From NCBI GenBank assembly GCA_018057925.1, contig JAGPCT010000002.1, forward strand, positions 62,001 to 126,000: a stretch of DNA of 64,000 nucleotides, written 5' to 3'. Below are positions 34,730-42,864 of the stretch, piece by piece. Under the pieces are notes generated by a model. It worked only from the letters and a program-made list of their open reading frames with translations, was not told the origin of the DNA and made no database searches. Both the position numbers and the translations under genes were made by a program. The DNA comes from Saprospiraceae bacterium (lineage in GTDB: Bacteria; Bacteroidota; Bacteroidia; Chitinophagales; Saprospiraceae). Position 1 is the first letter of the stretch; every line of letters begins with the position of its first letter.

Positions 34730-35666
34730 TGTTTTCAACATAAGCGGTACTCGAATATTGCCGGGTGAAAATGTCGTTGTAAAGATTCCGCTTGGCCGAT
34801 TGCCCGTAGGTAATCAACTGAATATGAAAGTGCACGTGTTCCGTTCTCCCAATCCCGGACCTATACTTTTATTGACGGGTGGGATACATGGTGATGAAAT
34901 CAATGGAGTTGAAATATTGAGACAAGTTCTTGAACTCCAGCTGTTTAATCAGTTGAAGTGCGGCTCGGTGATTGTTGTACCATTGGTGAATATTTATGGT
35001 TTTATAAGTTTTACCCGCGACTCGACGGATGGCAAGGATATCAATAGAAGCTTCCCCGGCTCAACCCACGGGTCGATGGCCTCGAAAATTGCCGGTATAA
35101 TTTCACGACAAATCTTGCCATGGTGTACTGCAGGAATCGACTTTCATTCAGGGAGTCAGTCACGATTTAATTTTCCACAAATAAGATTTACGGGACGCCA
35201 TTCCTCTGCCAAGGCTTTAGCAGAGGCTTTTAATGCTCCCTTTAGCTTGATTAAACCTTTTTTACAAAAATCACTGCGAAAGACAGCCTTTGACATGGGG
35301 ATTCCTATTTTGGTTTATGAGGGAGGTGAAACTCTTAGGGTGGATTCATTTGTAATACAACAAGCTATAGAAGGTATTAAAAAGGTACTTAACCACCTCG
35401 ATATGGCTTTGTTTAGAATATCACCCCAAGAAAATATCTTGTTGAAGCGCATGACGTGGCTTAGAGCCAATACACAAGGACTATTTTATCCGACTATACA
35501 AAATGGCTCACAGGTATCTCGTGGTCAGCTCATCGGATGGATACATGATCTTTCAGAAAACATTAATACCGCTGTAGTTTGCAATACGAATGGATATCTT
35601 ATTTGTGTCAATAATCGACCGGTTGTATATTCCGGTGACCCTCTTTTTAATATTGGAATCTCCTGA
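34722..35666 (+). CDS. Succinylglutamate desuccinylase/aspartoacylase family zinc hydrolase
   Basis: A 314-residue M14-like carboxypeptidase-fold amidohydrolase. Zinc motif GGIHGDEINGVEILRQ (His and Glu ligands), the conserved arginine region DGKDINRSFPGS, the third ligand in GIDFHSGSQSRFNFP, and the catalytic Glu in VYEGGETLRVD. It starts 8 nt before the rimK stop, so the two are translationally coupled. The family cleaves N-acyl or gamma-glutamyl-like amide bonds; beside rimK it may trim the added residues or recycle them, which is inference. A C-terminal strand-rich domain (LFYPTIQNGSQVSRGQLIGWI) resembles a biotinyl/lipoyl-like hammerhead. Confidence 0.88.
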   Translation: MDDVFNISGTRILPGENVVVKIPLGRLPVGNQLNMKVHVFRSPNPGPILLLTGGIHGDEINGVEILRQVLELQLFNQLKCGSVIVVPLVNIYGFISFTRDSTDGKDINRSFPGSTHGSMASKIAGIISRQILPWCTAGIDFHSGSQSRFNFPQIRFTGRHSSAKALAEAFNAPFSLIKPFLQKSLRKTAFDMGIPILVYEGGETLRVDSFVIQQAIEGIKKVLNHLDMALFRISPQENILLKRMTWLRANTQGLFYPTIQNGSQVSRGQLIGWIHDLSENINTAVVCNTNGYLICVNNRPVVYSGDPLFNIGIS

Positions 35667-35726
35667 TAAACAACTTTGCACATCAAGAAAATGAGGTAAT
35701 TAATGGAACTGGATATTTGAAACAGG

Positions 35727-35969
35727 ATAACCCAAATTCCGCATTAGACTGATGTGGAAACGCTTACAATTCGTATATAGGTTTTCTTATTTCAGATGGG
35801 AGTTTACCTTGGTCATACTGTATTAATATTTATATATATATTTACAATATATTTGAATCCAGATTCGGCTTAAGAAAATGCAGAATCGATAAGTGTTCAT
35901 AAATCTGGGTTATCCTCATTATCAGCACGATAAGGTTTTTCAAGGCCTTTACTGCTGATTTCGGGTTGA
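35727..35969 (+). repeat. Interspersed hairpin repeat, copy E (degenerate, two parts)
   Basis: A left-end fragment (ATAACCCAAATTCCGCATTAG, 35727-35780) is followed, after about 70 bp of A/T-rich sequence, by a diverged but nearly complete copy (35854-35969). That copy ends with TCATTATCAGCACGATAAGG, TTTTTCAAGG and CTTTACTGCTGATTTCGGGTTGAA. It occupies most of the 329-bp gap between the AstE-like gene and the DD-peptidase gene. No small gene is seen. Confidence 0.65.
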
Positions 35970-35995
35970 ATTTAATTAATTGAAAAATATATACT

Positions 35996-37447
35996 TTGAA
36001 ATGTAGTTATTTTCTCATTCTGACCTTTTTTCTAAGTGCAGGATGTCTTTGTGCCCAAAAAGTTAATGCCCCAATCATAAAGTTAACGGGAGATCCTGCC
36101 TTAAAAAACGGAAATGTTAGTTTTACCCTTTTGGATAAGAAAACGGGAGAATTGGTGGCGGCACACAATCCCAATTTGTCACTTATTCCCGCTTCTTCTT
36201 TGAAGTTGTTAACTTGTACTTATGGGTTAGAGGTGCTTAGAGGAGATTTCAGATTCAAGACTCAACTTGAAATAACCGGATATGTGGATGCCAATGGAAT
36301 TTTGAAAGGAGACCTTATTTTACATGGATTTGGAGACCCTACTCTTGGTTCTGAGATGACGGAAGGGAGCAGTACTATAGATCAAGTTCTTAATTCTTTG
36401 GTTGACGCAGTAATTAAAGCAGGAATACGATCGATTGATGGGTATATTTATGGAGATGGAAGTTATTTTTCAAATGAGGGAATATACGATAGCTGGTTGT
36501 GGAATGATATTGGGAATTATTATGCTGCCGGTATATATGGCTTAAATATATATGACAACTTATATAAATTGAAATTTAAGCAAAGTATGCAAGGCTCTTC
36601 TCCTGATATTGCTACTGTTTATCCCAATGTGCCGGGATTAAAATTTGCCTCTGAAGTATTGTCGGCAGGACCGAAGAGCGGTGATAATGCTTATATTTAT
36701 GGTGGGCCTTTGCAATTTAACTGTAAGGTGAGAGGCTCTATTCCTTCAGGTAAAGGCACTTTTGAAATAAAAGGAAGCATGCCCGATCCTCCGAAAGTTG
36801 CGACTTGGCTTCTCTATGAGAAACTAAAAGAAATGAAGATATCTTCTAAAGGAATGAAGAGTTCACTATCTGATCCACTTCCCGATGGTAAAAGGACTGT
36901 CTTGAAAACGCACTATTCATTGCCATTGGAAAATATCGTACAACAAACACTCTTGAAAAGCATCAACTTAAATGCAGAAGCAATATTAAGATATTGTGGG
37001 GCGAAATCTCTTCCTAATGCTACCATAGAAAGCGCTATAAAAGGCTTTGAAGCTTTTCTCCAACAAGAATCAGACAATGCAACGGGCTTTTTCTTGGCTG
37101 ATGGTTCCGGATTATCTACATTAAATTCAATTCCAAGTTATGGTTTTGCAAAAATATTAAGAAAAAATTTTCAAGAAAAGTCCATTTCTTCAATATTAGA
37201 AGCATCTTTGCCCATTGCCGGCATCAGCGGAACGATGAAAAATTATTTGATAAATTCCCCCGCTAAAGGTAAAATACGTGCAAAAACCGGATCAATGAAT
37301 AGAGTACGGAGCTTTTCCGGACTTCTGACAGGCGCCTCAGGCAAAGAATACGTTTTTACTTTAATAATAAACAATTATTCTTGTAGCTCTGTTCAGATAA
37401 AATCAAAAGTGGAAACCTTCTTTGACGGGCTGTTTAAGGCTTCCTGA
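35996..37447 (+). CDS. D-alanyl-D-alanine carboxypeptidase/endopeptidase, PBP4 type (S13)
   Basis: A 483-residue periplasmic penicillin-binding protein. Signal peptide ending AGCLCAQ. The nucleophile motif SxxK is S67-S-L-K70 in LIPASSLKLLT, followed by GDLILHGFGDPTLGS of the inserted S13 domains. The SxN-like motif is in FFLADGSGLSTLN and the KTG triad in IRAKTGSMNRVRSFSG. It trims or cross-cleaves peptidoglycan stem peptides. The start is most likely TTG at 35996: an in-frame stop lies 15 nt upstream and no ATG precedes the signal peptide. The mscS gene follows 23 bp later, so they may share a transcript. Confidence 0.92.
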   Translation: MKCSYFLILTFFLSAGCLCAQKVNAPIIKLTGDPALKNGNVSFTLLDKKTGELVAAHNPNLSLIPASSLKLLTCTYGLEVLRGDFRFKTQLEITGYVDANGILKGDLILHGFGDPTLGSEMTEGSSTIDQVLNSLVDAVIKAGIRSIDGYIYGDGSYFSNEGIYDSWLWNDIGNYYAAGIYGLNIYDNLYKLKFKQSMQGSSPDIATVYPNVPGLKFASEVLSAGPKSGDNAYIYGGPLQFNCKVRGSIPSGKGTFEIKGSMPDPPKVATWLLYEKLKEMKISSKGMKSSLSDPLPDGKRTVLKTHYSLPLENIVQQTLLKSINLNAEAILRYCGAKSLPNATIESAIKGFEAFLQQESDNATGFFLADGSGLSTLNSIPSYGFAKILRKNFQEKSISSILEASLPIAGISGTMKNYLINSPAKGKIRAKTGSMNRVRSFSGLLTGASGKEYVFTLIINNYSCSSVQIKSKVETFFDGLFKAS

Positions 37448-37470
37448 ATGTCCAATTAACACAGATAATT

Positions 37471-38337
37471 ATGATAGAAAAAATGCTGGAATATATCAAG
37501 TGGGAGCAACTTCTCATTTTTTTCCTGATTATTTTTGCGACCATCATTGCCGCTCAGGTTTTGCATTACTTTGTGTCATTGCGGAAGATTCACAATAAAA
37601 AAACAATCTTTCGCGATCCAACCAAGCTGAAGTTTTTCTCACACGTGACGACTGCAGTCATATATATAGTGGGTGTGATGGCTGCCATTTCTCAAGTCCA
37701 CTTACTTAAGCCTGTTTCCAATTCTCTATTAGCCGGTGCAGGGCTGGTTACCGTGGCTCTTTCTTTTGCTGCTCAGAATGCCTTGAGCAATATTATCAGT
37801 GGTTTTTTTATTGTATTGTTTAAACCCTTTGGAATCAATGATAGACTACGGTTTAAAGAGACGGTAACCGGAGTTGTCGAAGACATCACGTTACGACATA
37901 CGATTATTAGAGATGGAGAAAATAAGAGAGTTATCATCCCGAATGCATTGATTAATAACGAAGTGGTGGTAAATTATGATTTTCTCGAAGAGAATATCAA
38001 CAAAACGGTGGAATTGGTGCTTCATCATACTTCTAATATTGCCGCTGCCAAGAGCCTCATTAGAGATATTTTGACTGTTCATCCGCTTATTATTTTGAAT
38101 TCAAATAATGCTGATGCTTCATCTATTGAAAAAATTATTCCCATCAATGTCAGTTCTATTACGGAGAAAGGGATTTTTATTCAAATTAGTATAGTCAGTA
38201 AGAATATCGAAAATGCTAATAGAGTCAGCTATGATTTATTGGAAACATTGATTGTCAGATTGCCTCAGGTAGGAGCGTGGTTTGCTTCAATGAGTGATAT
38301 CACCCCGGCTAATTTTAAGCCCCATACTGAACATTAA
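37471..38337 (+). CDS. Small-conductance mechanosensitive channel (MscS family)
   Basis: A 288-residue channel with three membrane helices (~14-36, 52-72, 78-108). The pore-lining third helix carries the expected small-residue pattern in LLAGAGLVTVALSFAAQNALSNIISGFFIV. After it come the beta domain GINDRLRFKETVTGVVEDITLRHTIIRD, IIPNALINNEVVVNY, and an alpha/beta C-terminal domain. It opens under membrane tension to release solutes in hypo-osmotic shock. It lies between the DD-peptidase and corA genes on the same strand. Confidence 0.93.
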   Translation: MIEKMLEYIKWEQLLIFFLIIFATIIAAQVLHYFVSLRKIHNKKTIFRDPTKLKFFSHVTTAVIYIVGVMAAISQVHLLKPVSNSLLAGAGLVTVALSFAAQNALSNIISGFFIVLFKPFGINDRLRFKETVTGVVEDITLRHTIIRDGENKRVIIPNALINNEVVVNYDFLEENINKTVELVLHHTSNIAAAKSLIRDILTVHPLIILNSNNADASSIEKIIPINVSSITEKGIFIQISIVSKNIENANRVSYDLLETLIVRLPQVGAWFASMSDITPANFKPHTEH

Positions 38338-38374
38338 TGGTTGTATTATTTTGTTTTCTTTAACTTGTTGAAAC

Positions 38375-39469
38375 ATGAAAAATTTAAAAAGAATCAGCAA
38401 ACCTTTGTTTGATACAAATGATAAGAAAGTGATAAAAACTCCCGGCACCGCCCCGGGAACATTGGTTTTTACCGGCAAGCAGAAGGTTTCCCATATTTCT
38501 TTTATAAATACCTTGATTGATGGAGACGACATAAAGATCATTAAGAATGAGAATGGAGATATTGACCGGATTCAGCAAGGCAAAGGCATGACATGGCTTG
38601 ATGTGATAGGCATACATGATCCGGCGAAGATAGAAGCGTTAGGGGAGAAGTATGGTATTGGAAAGCTTATATTGGAAGACATCCTGAATGTAAACCAAAA
38701 TCCGAAGTATATTGACTTGGGAAGCAGCAATTTCGTAACTTTTCAATCTCTTTTTTACAACAAAAATGATAATAAAATCAATAAAGAACAAATCTCAATT
38801 TTCTTTAATTCAACCATCCTTATAACCTTCCGCGAAGATGATAGTGAGACGTTTAAACCCATTTATGAACGGTTGAGTAATGGGAATAATCGGTTTCATA
38901 ATCGGAAACCGGACTATCTTACCTATGCTGTTATGGATCTGATTGTAGATAAGTTTCTGGAAGCAACACATTATATTGATATGAAGATAGAGGAGTTTGA
39001 GGTCAAAATTGAAAATCATCCGGATAATACGTTAAAGCAGGAAATATTTTATTTTAGACGCTCCTTCTTAGAGTTTATGAAGGCAATTCCTGCGCTGCGC
39101 GAATCAATAGCCAAAATGAAGTCTTCTTTTAATGAGGCTATTCAAGCTGAAACCAAGATATATCTCGCCGATTTATTAGATCACAGCAATCAACTATTCA
39201 ACCTGGTCGATACCTACAATGAAATGATTTATGGGCTTTATGATCTATATCACGCCGAAATAAACTATAGAACCAACAATATCATCAAGACGCTGACTAT
39301 CATATCTACCATATTTATCCCTTTAACCTTTATTGTAGGCGTCTATGGAATGAATTTCAGGGTTATGCCGGAATTAGAGTGGCAGTATGGTTATCCTTTC
39401 GTATGGATTATTATGGTCGTCTTTTCTGTTTTGACGTTAGTTTATTTTAGGTTTAAAAAATGGATTTAG
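38375..39469 (+). CDS. corA: Magnesium/cobalt transporter CorA
   Basis: A 364-residue CorA protein. A large N-terminal cytoplasmic domain (TWLDVIGIHDPAKIEALGEKYGIG ... LILEDILNVNQNPKY) is followed by the long stalk helix and two C-terminal membrane helices. The signature YGMNF follows the first of these, in IFIPLTFIVGVYGMNFR, and the protein ends in a basic RFKKWI. It forms a homopentamer that imports Mg2+. It begins 37 bp after mscS. Confidence 0.95.
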   Translation: MKNLKRISKPLFDTNDKKVIKTPGTAPGTLVFTGKQKVSHISFINTLIDGDDIKIIKNENGDIDRIQQGKGMTWLDVIGIHDPAKIEALGEKYGIGKLILEDILNVNQNPKYIDLGSSNFVTFQSLFYNKNDNKINKEQISIFFNSTILITFREDDSETFKPIYERLSNGNNRFHNRKPDYLTYAVMDLIVDKFLEATHYIDMKIEEFEVKIENHPDNTLKQEIFYFRRSFLEFMKAIPALRESIAKMKSSFNEAIQAETKIYLADLLDHSNQLFNLVDTYNEMIYGLYDLYHAEINYRTNNIIKTLTIISTIFIPLTFIVGVYGMNFRVMPELEWQYGYPFVWIIMVVFSVLTLVYFRFKKWI

Positions 39470-39474
39470 TCACT

Positions 39475-40320
39475 CTAAGGCAATAACAGCGGCAAATGAT
39501 ATATCTCAAAAATTCCCTGTAACTCTTTGTAAAGCTCCGGATATACAGCCTCAAAATGTGTGCCATAGACAAAGTAATGATGAATAGCGACAGGAAGAGG
39601 ATCTACATTTGGCAGACCGACTGCACCCATTATTTCTCTTAGACCGTAATTAGCGACTTTGTACAAATCAGGCCAAAAATCTTCATCCAGTGATGGGAAG
39701 ATGATATCCGGATAGGTCATTGTCATAATTTTTGCATATTCGTATAAGACAACATTGAAGTATTTATGAGACTCACGAAAAGCCGGTAAAATGTGTTTTA
39801 ATGAAAATAACACGATACCATCTTCCGCAAAAATTTCCGATGAATGATATCTTTCAGGAATATTGGGCGATATAAACGGATTCTGATAAACGGCAATCCT
39901 GTCAAATGGTTTCATCAAAAAATTATTTTGACTTAAAGTCAATCGGATCGGCTCAAATGCTACAATCGCTTTAAGATCATAAGGCATTTCCTCTTGCATC
40001 CCAATATATTGCCATCCTTTTGCCTCAATAAAGAGACATACTCTCTCATTGAATAACTTTTTCTTCTCTGTTGGCAAGTTTTGGTAATAAACGCTATTGT
40101 TTTCAAAGATCTGAACAACCTTTTCTTCCAATTGTGGCGGAAAGCGCTTGCTGTGCCACCAGTCTATTTGTGGCGATAGTACATACGTGCCTATCCCCAA
40201 AGCTACCGGGATGACTAAGTATGGACTAATCCAGTTGCCGGAAGAATAAACGTATTCATAAAAGATAATTGAGCCCAAAAGGACGACTGCGACAATATAT
40301 AGGTAGCCCGATAACTTCAT
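39475..40320 (-). CDS. MtfA-like protein without the HExxH zinc motif
   Basis: A 281-residue protein with two N-terminal membrane segments (~5-21 and 32-48) and a domain resembling the MtfA/M90 zinc-dependent peptidase: PPQLEEKVVQIFENN, QNLPTEKKKLFNERVCLFIEAKGW, and a C-terminal YPELYKELQGIFEIY. Active members have HEFAH after the NVV strand; here the same place reads FNVVLYEYAKIMT, so both histidines are lost (residues 193-197 YEYAK). It is probably not a peptidase and may have a binding role; E. coli MtfA binds the Mlc repressor. It is convergent with corA with a 5-bp gap. Confidence 0.75.
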   Translation of the reverse strand: MKLSGYLYIVAVVLLGSIIFYEYVYSSGNWISPYLVIPVALGIGTYVLSPQIDWWHSKRFPPQLEEKVVQIFENNSVYYQNLPTEKKKLFNERVCLFIEAKGWQYIGMQEEMPYDLKAIVAFEPIRLTLSQNNFLMKPFDRIAVYQNPFISPNIPERYHSSEIFAEDGIVLFSLKHILPAFRESHKYFNVVLYEYAKIMTMTYPDIIFPSLDEDFWPDLYKVANYGLREIMGAVGLPNVDPLPVAIHHYFVYGTHFEAVYPELYKELQGIFEIYHLPLLLP

Positions 40321-40600
40321 TTTATTTCGAATTTAACGACAAAAGTAATCAAAGAAACGGTATATGCTTTTTATCAATTGTTCGTTATTGAAATGAATTT
40401 GATATTTATTCTCTGAAAAATTTACTGTTTGGTTAGAATTGATGCTTTTTCGTTCCGTGTATTGGTAAAATTGTTTGAAATGATGGTTTGTTATTATTTG
40501 TATAAAATTTAAATGATTTTTCATTTTTATTCTACACCTTTGAAATTCAAATAGTTTTAATACAACCGATGTATTTTTTTTTATTTTTTTTAAATATGAC
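40321..40600. other. AT-rich intergenic region before tRNA-Phe
   Basis: Together with the promoter that follows, this makes a 320-bp gap between the MtfA-like gene and tRNA-Phe. I see no convincing gene; a 63-codon minus-strand open frame (40333-40524) has very poor composition. Long T-runs lie at 40567-40591. Confidence 0.45.
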
Positions 40601-40630
40601 TTGTTGAATTGGAACTTAGTGCTATATTTG
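40601..40630 (+). promoter_or_regulatory. Bacteroidota-type promoter for tRNA-Phe
   Basis: TTG (40601-40603), a 19-bp spacer, and a perfect TATATTTG -7 element (40623-40630). Transcription would start around 40635, just before the mature tRNA 5' end. This is the cleanest promoter in the window. Confidence 0.8.
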
Positions 40631-40640
40631 CACCCGCTTT

Positions 40641-40713
40641 GGTACCTTAGCTCAGTTGGTAGAGCAAAGGACTGAAAATCCTTGTGTCCCTGGTTCGATT
40701 CCTGGAGGTACCA
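40641..40713 (+). tRNA. tRNA-Phe (anticodon GAA)
   Basis: A 73-nt cloverleaf. Acceptor stem GGTACCT / AGGTACC, D arm GCTC-AGTTGGTA-GAGC, anticodon arm AAGGA-CTGAAAA-TCCTT with anticodon GAA at 40674-40676, a 5-nt variable loop GTGTC, and T arm CCTGG-TTCGATT-CCTGG. The T stem has a central U-U mismatch. The discriminator is A; the following bases are CCG, so the 3' CCA is not encoded and must be added by enzyme. A terminator follows directly. Confidence 0.95.
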
Positions 40714-40716
40714 CCG

Positions 40717-40747
40717 AAGCCCCGTTAGTGATGATGGGGCTTTTTTT
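40717..40747 (+). terminator. Rho-independent terminator of tRNA-Phe
   Basis: Stem AAGCCCC / GGGGCTT with a 12-nt loop and a run of T's, starting 3 nt after the tRNA. Confidence 0.88.
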
Positions 40748-40791
40748 ATTGGAAAAAATTAACCCGAACCCTATTAAAGACAGAGTATTTC

Positions 40792-40907
40792 TTTAACCTG
40801 AATTCAGCAGTAAAGGTTTCTAAATGCCGTATAGTGCTGATTATGTGGGACGTCTCGATGTACAAATCGTTACAATCTTGTTGCTACGATACAGAATACG
40901 GGTCTTT
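40792..40907 (-). repeat. Interspersed hairpin repeat, copy F (truncated, reverse orientation)
   Basis: On the plus strand it begins TTAACCTGAATTCAGCAGTAAAGG and continues ATGCCGTATAGTGCTGATTA, then GGGACGTCTCGATGTACAAATCG, then loses similarity and ends near GAATACGGGTC. It is a shortened, diverged member. A further end-like fragment (TTAACCCGAACC) lies at about 40759. It sits between tRNA-Phe and a convergent lipoprotein gene. Confidence 0.7.
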
Positions 40908-40944
40908 TATCTGCTATAAATAATTACAAATCTAAAATGTGAGG

Positions 40945-41646
40945 TTATGGAACTAAGTTGATGCTTTTACTTTGACTGAAATATTCATTCCGGATGACAA
41001 AGTGCATTTTACCATTTACTTCTTCATCATTAAATGTTCTAATTAAATATAATGTAGCCATTCCTTTGGGCAACAATTGCAGGTCTTCTGCTTTTAAATG
41101 TATTGTATTGCTTGAAGCGGGTCCTTGAATCGTTGTGGACGTTGATTTGTCGTCAGATGTAATTAACATAAGTATGATGGACTCATTGGCACTGAGTTCC
41201 TGACCAAAATATTGAATATCCATTCCCTTTGACATGGACACGACAGGATTAACTAAGATGCTGTCAATAGAATACATCTTCGTTGACTTTGACAATATAT
41301 CTCCATTGGGTTCTTTCATTTTAATTTCAAACTTATGGGCAAACGGTGTTTTTGTCTGGAAAGTATAGTTTTTTATGCCGTTGCCTACAATAACTTGCTT
41401 GAGATCTTTATTGTTGATAGTTATTGCATAGTTAGCTGTATCTGGCTCTCCAATAGCCAAAGTGTCGGCAAATGTAACCTTGCACATTCCACTGAATTGG
41501 TTGCCTTCTGCTAAATACCTTAAATACACATCAACATTTCGTGGGAAGCTATCATCTGTATAATCTTTCTTACAACTCACTATGCAGAAAGAAAATGAAA
41601 TAAATAAAATTAAAAGTATTGAAATGCGATACTTTACTATGTCCAT
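40945..41646 (-). CDS. Envelope lipoprotein, function unknown
   Basis: A 233-residue protein with a lipoprotein signal (SFSFCIVS-C25) followed by KKDYTDD. The mature region looks like one or two beta-sandwich domains (VDVYLRYLAEGNQFSGMCKVTF, TFQTKTPFAHKFEIKM, MATLYLIRTFNDEEVNGKMHFVI). I recognise no named family. It stands alone, with its 3' end toward repeat copy F. Confidence 0.6.
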   Translation of the reverse strand: MDIVKYRISILLILFISFSFCIVSCKKDYTDDSFPRNVDVYLRYLAEGNQFSGMCKVTFADTLAIGEPDTANYAITINNKDLKQVIVGNGIKNYTFQTKTPFAHKFEIKMKEPNGDILSKSTKMYSIDSILVNPVVSMSKGMDIQYFGQELSANESIILMLITSDDKSTSTTIQGPASSNTIHLKAEDLQLLPKGMATLYLIRTFNDEEVNGKMHFVIRNEYFSQSKSINLVP

Positions 41647-41750
41647 AGATATAATTGTCTTAGCGGGTAAATAGATTCTATTTCAATAACTGCCGCAAAA
41701 CTATGTAATTAGAATTTAATTTTGTAAGTGTTTGAATTACATTTGCATTT

Positions 41751-42701
41751 ATGAGAAAAATATTAATAACTGATGACTGTCATCCATACTTGATTGACGG
41801 ACTGCATCAAAATGGATTCCAAGTGGATTACAATACGGGTATGCCGCTTCAGGAGGTTGACGATATATTGTGTAATTATGAAGGCATTATCATCAATACA
41901 CGTGTTAAAATGAATAAAGCCCGAATTCAAAAAGGTACGAAATTAGAGTTTATTGGTCGAATGGGTTCGGGATTAGATATTATTGATTTGAATTATGCGA
42001 AAGATAAAGATATTCAGGTGATTAGTACTCCCGAAGGCAATGCCCAAGCAGTGGCAGAACATTCTATTGCACTCTTGTTGGCACTGTTCAATAAATTGGC
42101 TTTGGGAGCACAACAAGTAAAGGATGCAAAATGGAATCGGGAAGCAGTACGAGGGACACAATTATCCGGGAAAACTGTCGGAATCATAGGTTTTGGACAT
42201 ACCGGTCCGGCTTTTGCAAGTGTTTTATCAGGATTTGACGTAAGGATACCTGTTTATGATAAATATAAAGAAATTAACGCAGAACGGTTGGGCAAAGCGG
42301 TTATTATTCCTTCAACAATGGAAGAAGTTATAAAAGAAAGCGACGTCATTAGTTTTAATCTGCCTTTGACAAATGAAACAGAATCAATGATAAATGCGGA
42401 TTTGATTCGGCAAATGAAAAAAGGTGTTATAATAATTAATGCTGCACGGGGTAAATTAGTAATCATGGATGATGTAATTGAAAATATTGTTTCAGGTCAA
42501 ATTGGCGGTTGTTGCTTTGATGTATTTCCCAATGAAAGGGCGGAAACATATAGTATAAGGGAGCAGCAACAAATGACTTTTTTGGCTGAACAAGATAATG
42601 TCATCATGACACCTCATGTGGCAGGATGGACTTTCGAATCCAAAGAGAAGATTTCAACACTTTTAGTCGAAAAAATTATTCAATTTTATAACATTAAATA
42701 A
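41751..42701 (+). CDS. D-isomer 2-hydroxyacid dehydrogenase family protein
   Basis: A 316-residue NAD-dependent dehydrogenase. The NAD-binding motif is VGIIGFGHTGPAFASVL. Catalytic parts are the Arg in INAARGKLVIMDD, an acidic residue in the CCFDVFPNE region, and the His in MTPHVAGWT. Length fits the short PGDH/phosphoglycerate-type members without an ACT domain. It could oxidise 3-phosphoglycerate or reduce another 2-keto acid; context does not decide. A TACATTTG -7 box (41738-41745) lies 5 nt before the ATG, which would give a nearly leaderless message, but no good -33 element is present. Confidence 0.88.
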   Translation: MRKILITDDCHPYLIDGLHQNGFQVDYNTGMPLQEVDDILCNYEGIIINTRVKMNKARIQKGTKLEFIGRMGSGLDIIDLNYAKDKDIQVISTPEGNAQAVAEHSIALLLALFNKLALGAQQVKDAKWNREAVRGTQLSGKTVGIIGFGHTGPAFASVLSGFDVRIPVYDKYKEINAERLGKAVIIPSTMEEVIKESDVISFNLPLTNETESMINADLIRQMKKGVIIINAARGKLVIMDDVIENIVSGQIGGCCFDVFPNERAETYSIREQQQMTFLAEQDNVIMTPHVAGWTFESKEKISTLLVEKIIQFYNIK

Positions 42702-42864
42702 TGTTTTGTTAACAATTGATTATCAAATGCTTCTGAAATGATAGTTGGAGAATAAGAGTAAAAAGGAAGAATTAACAAACTAAAATTTTTGAATTTATGG
42801 TTTCATATCTTAAAATTTTGTTACTATTGCAACACTTAAAACATAATTTGATAAATAACTTGAT

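Noticed and set aside
40333..40524. 63-codon minus-strand frame before tRNA-Phe
   Set aside because: Asn/Phe/Ile-rich translation of A/T-rich intergenic DNA; no signal, motif or neighbour support.
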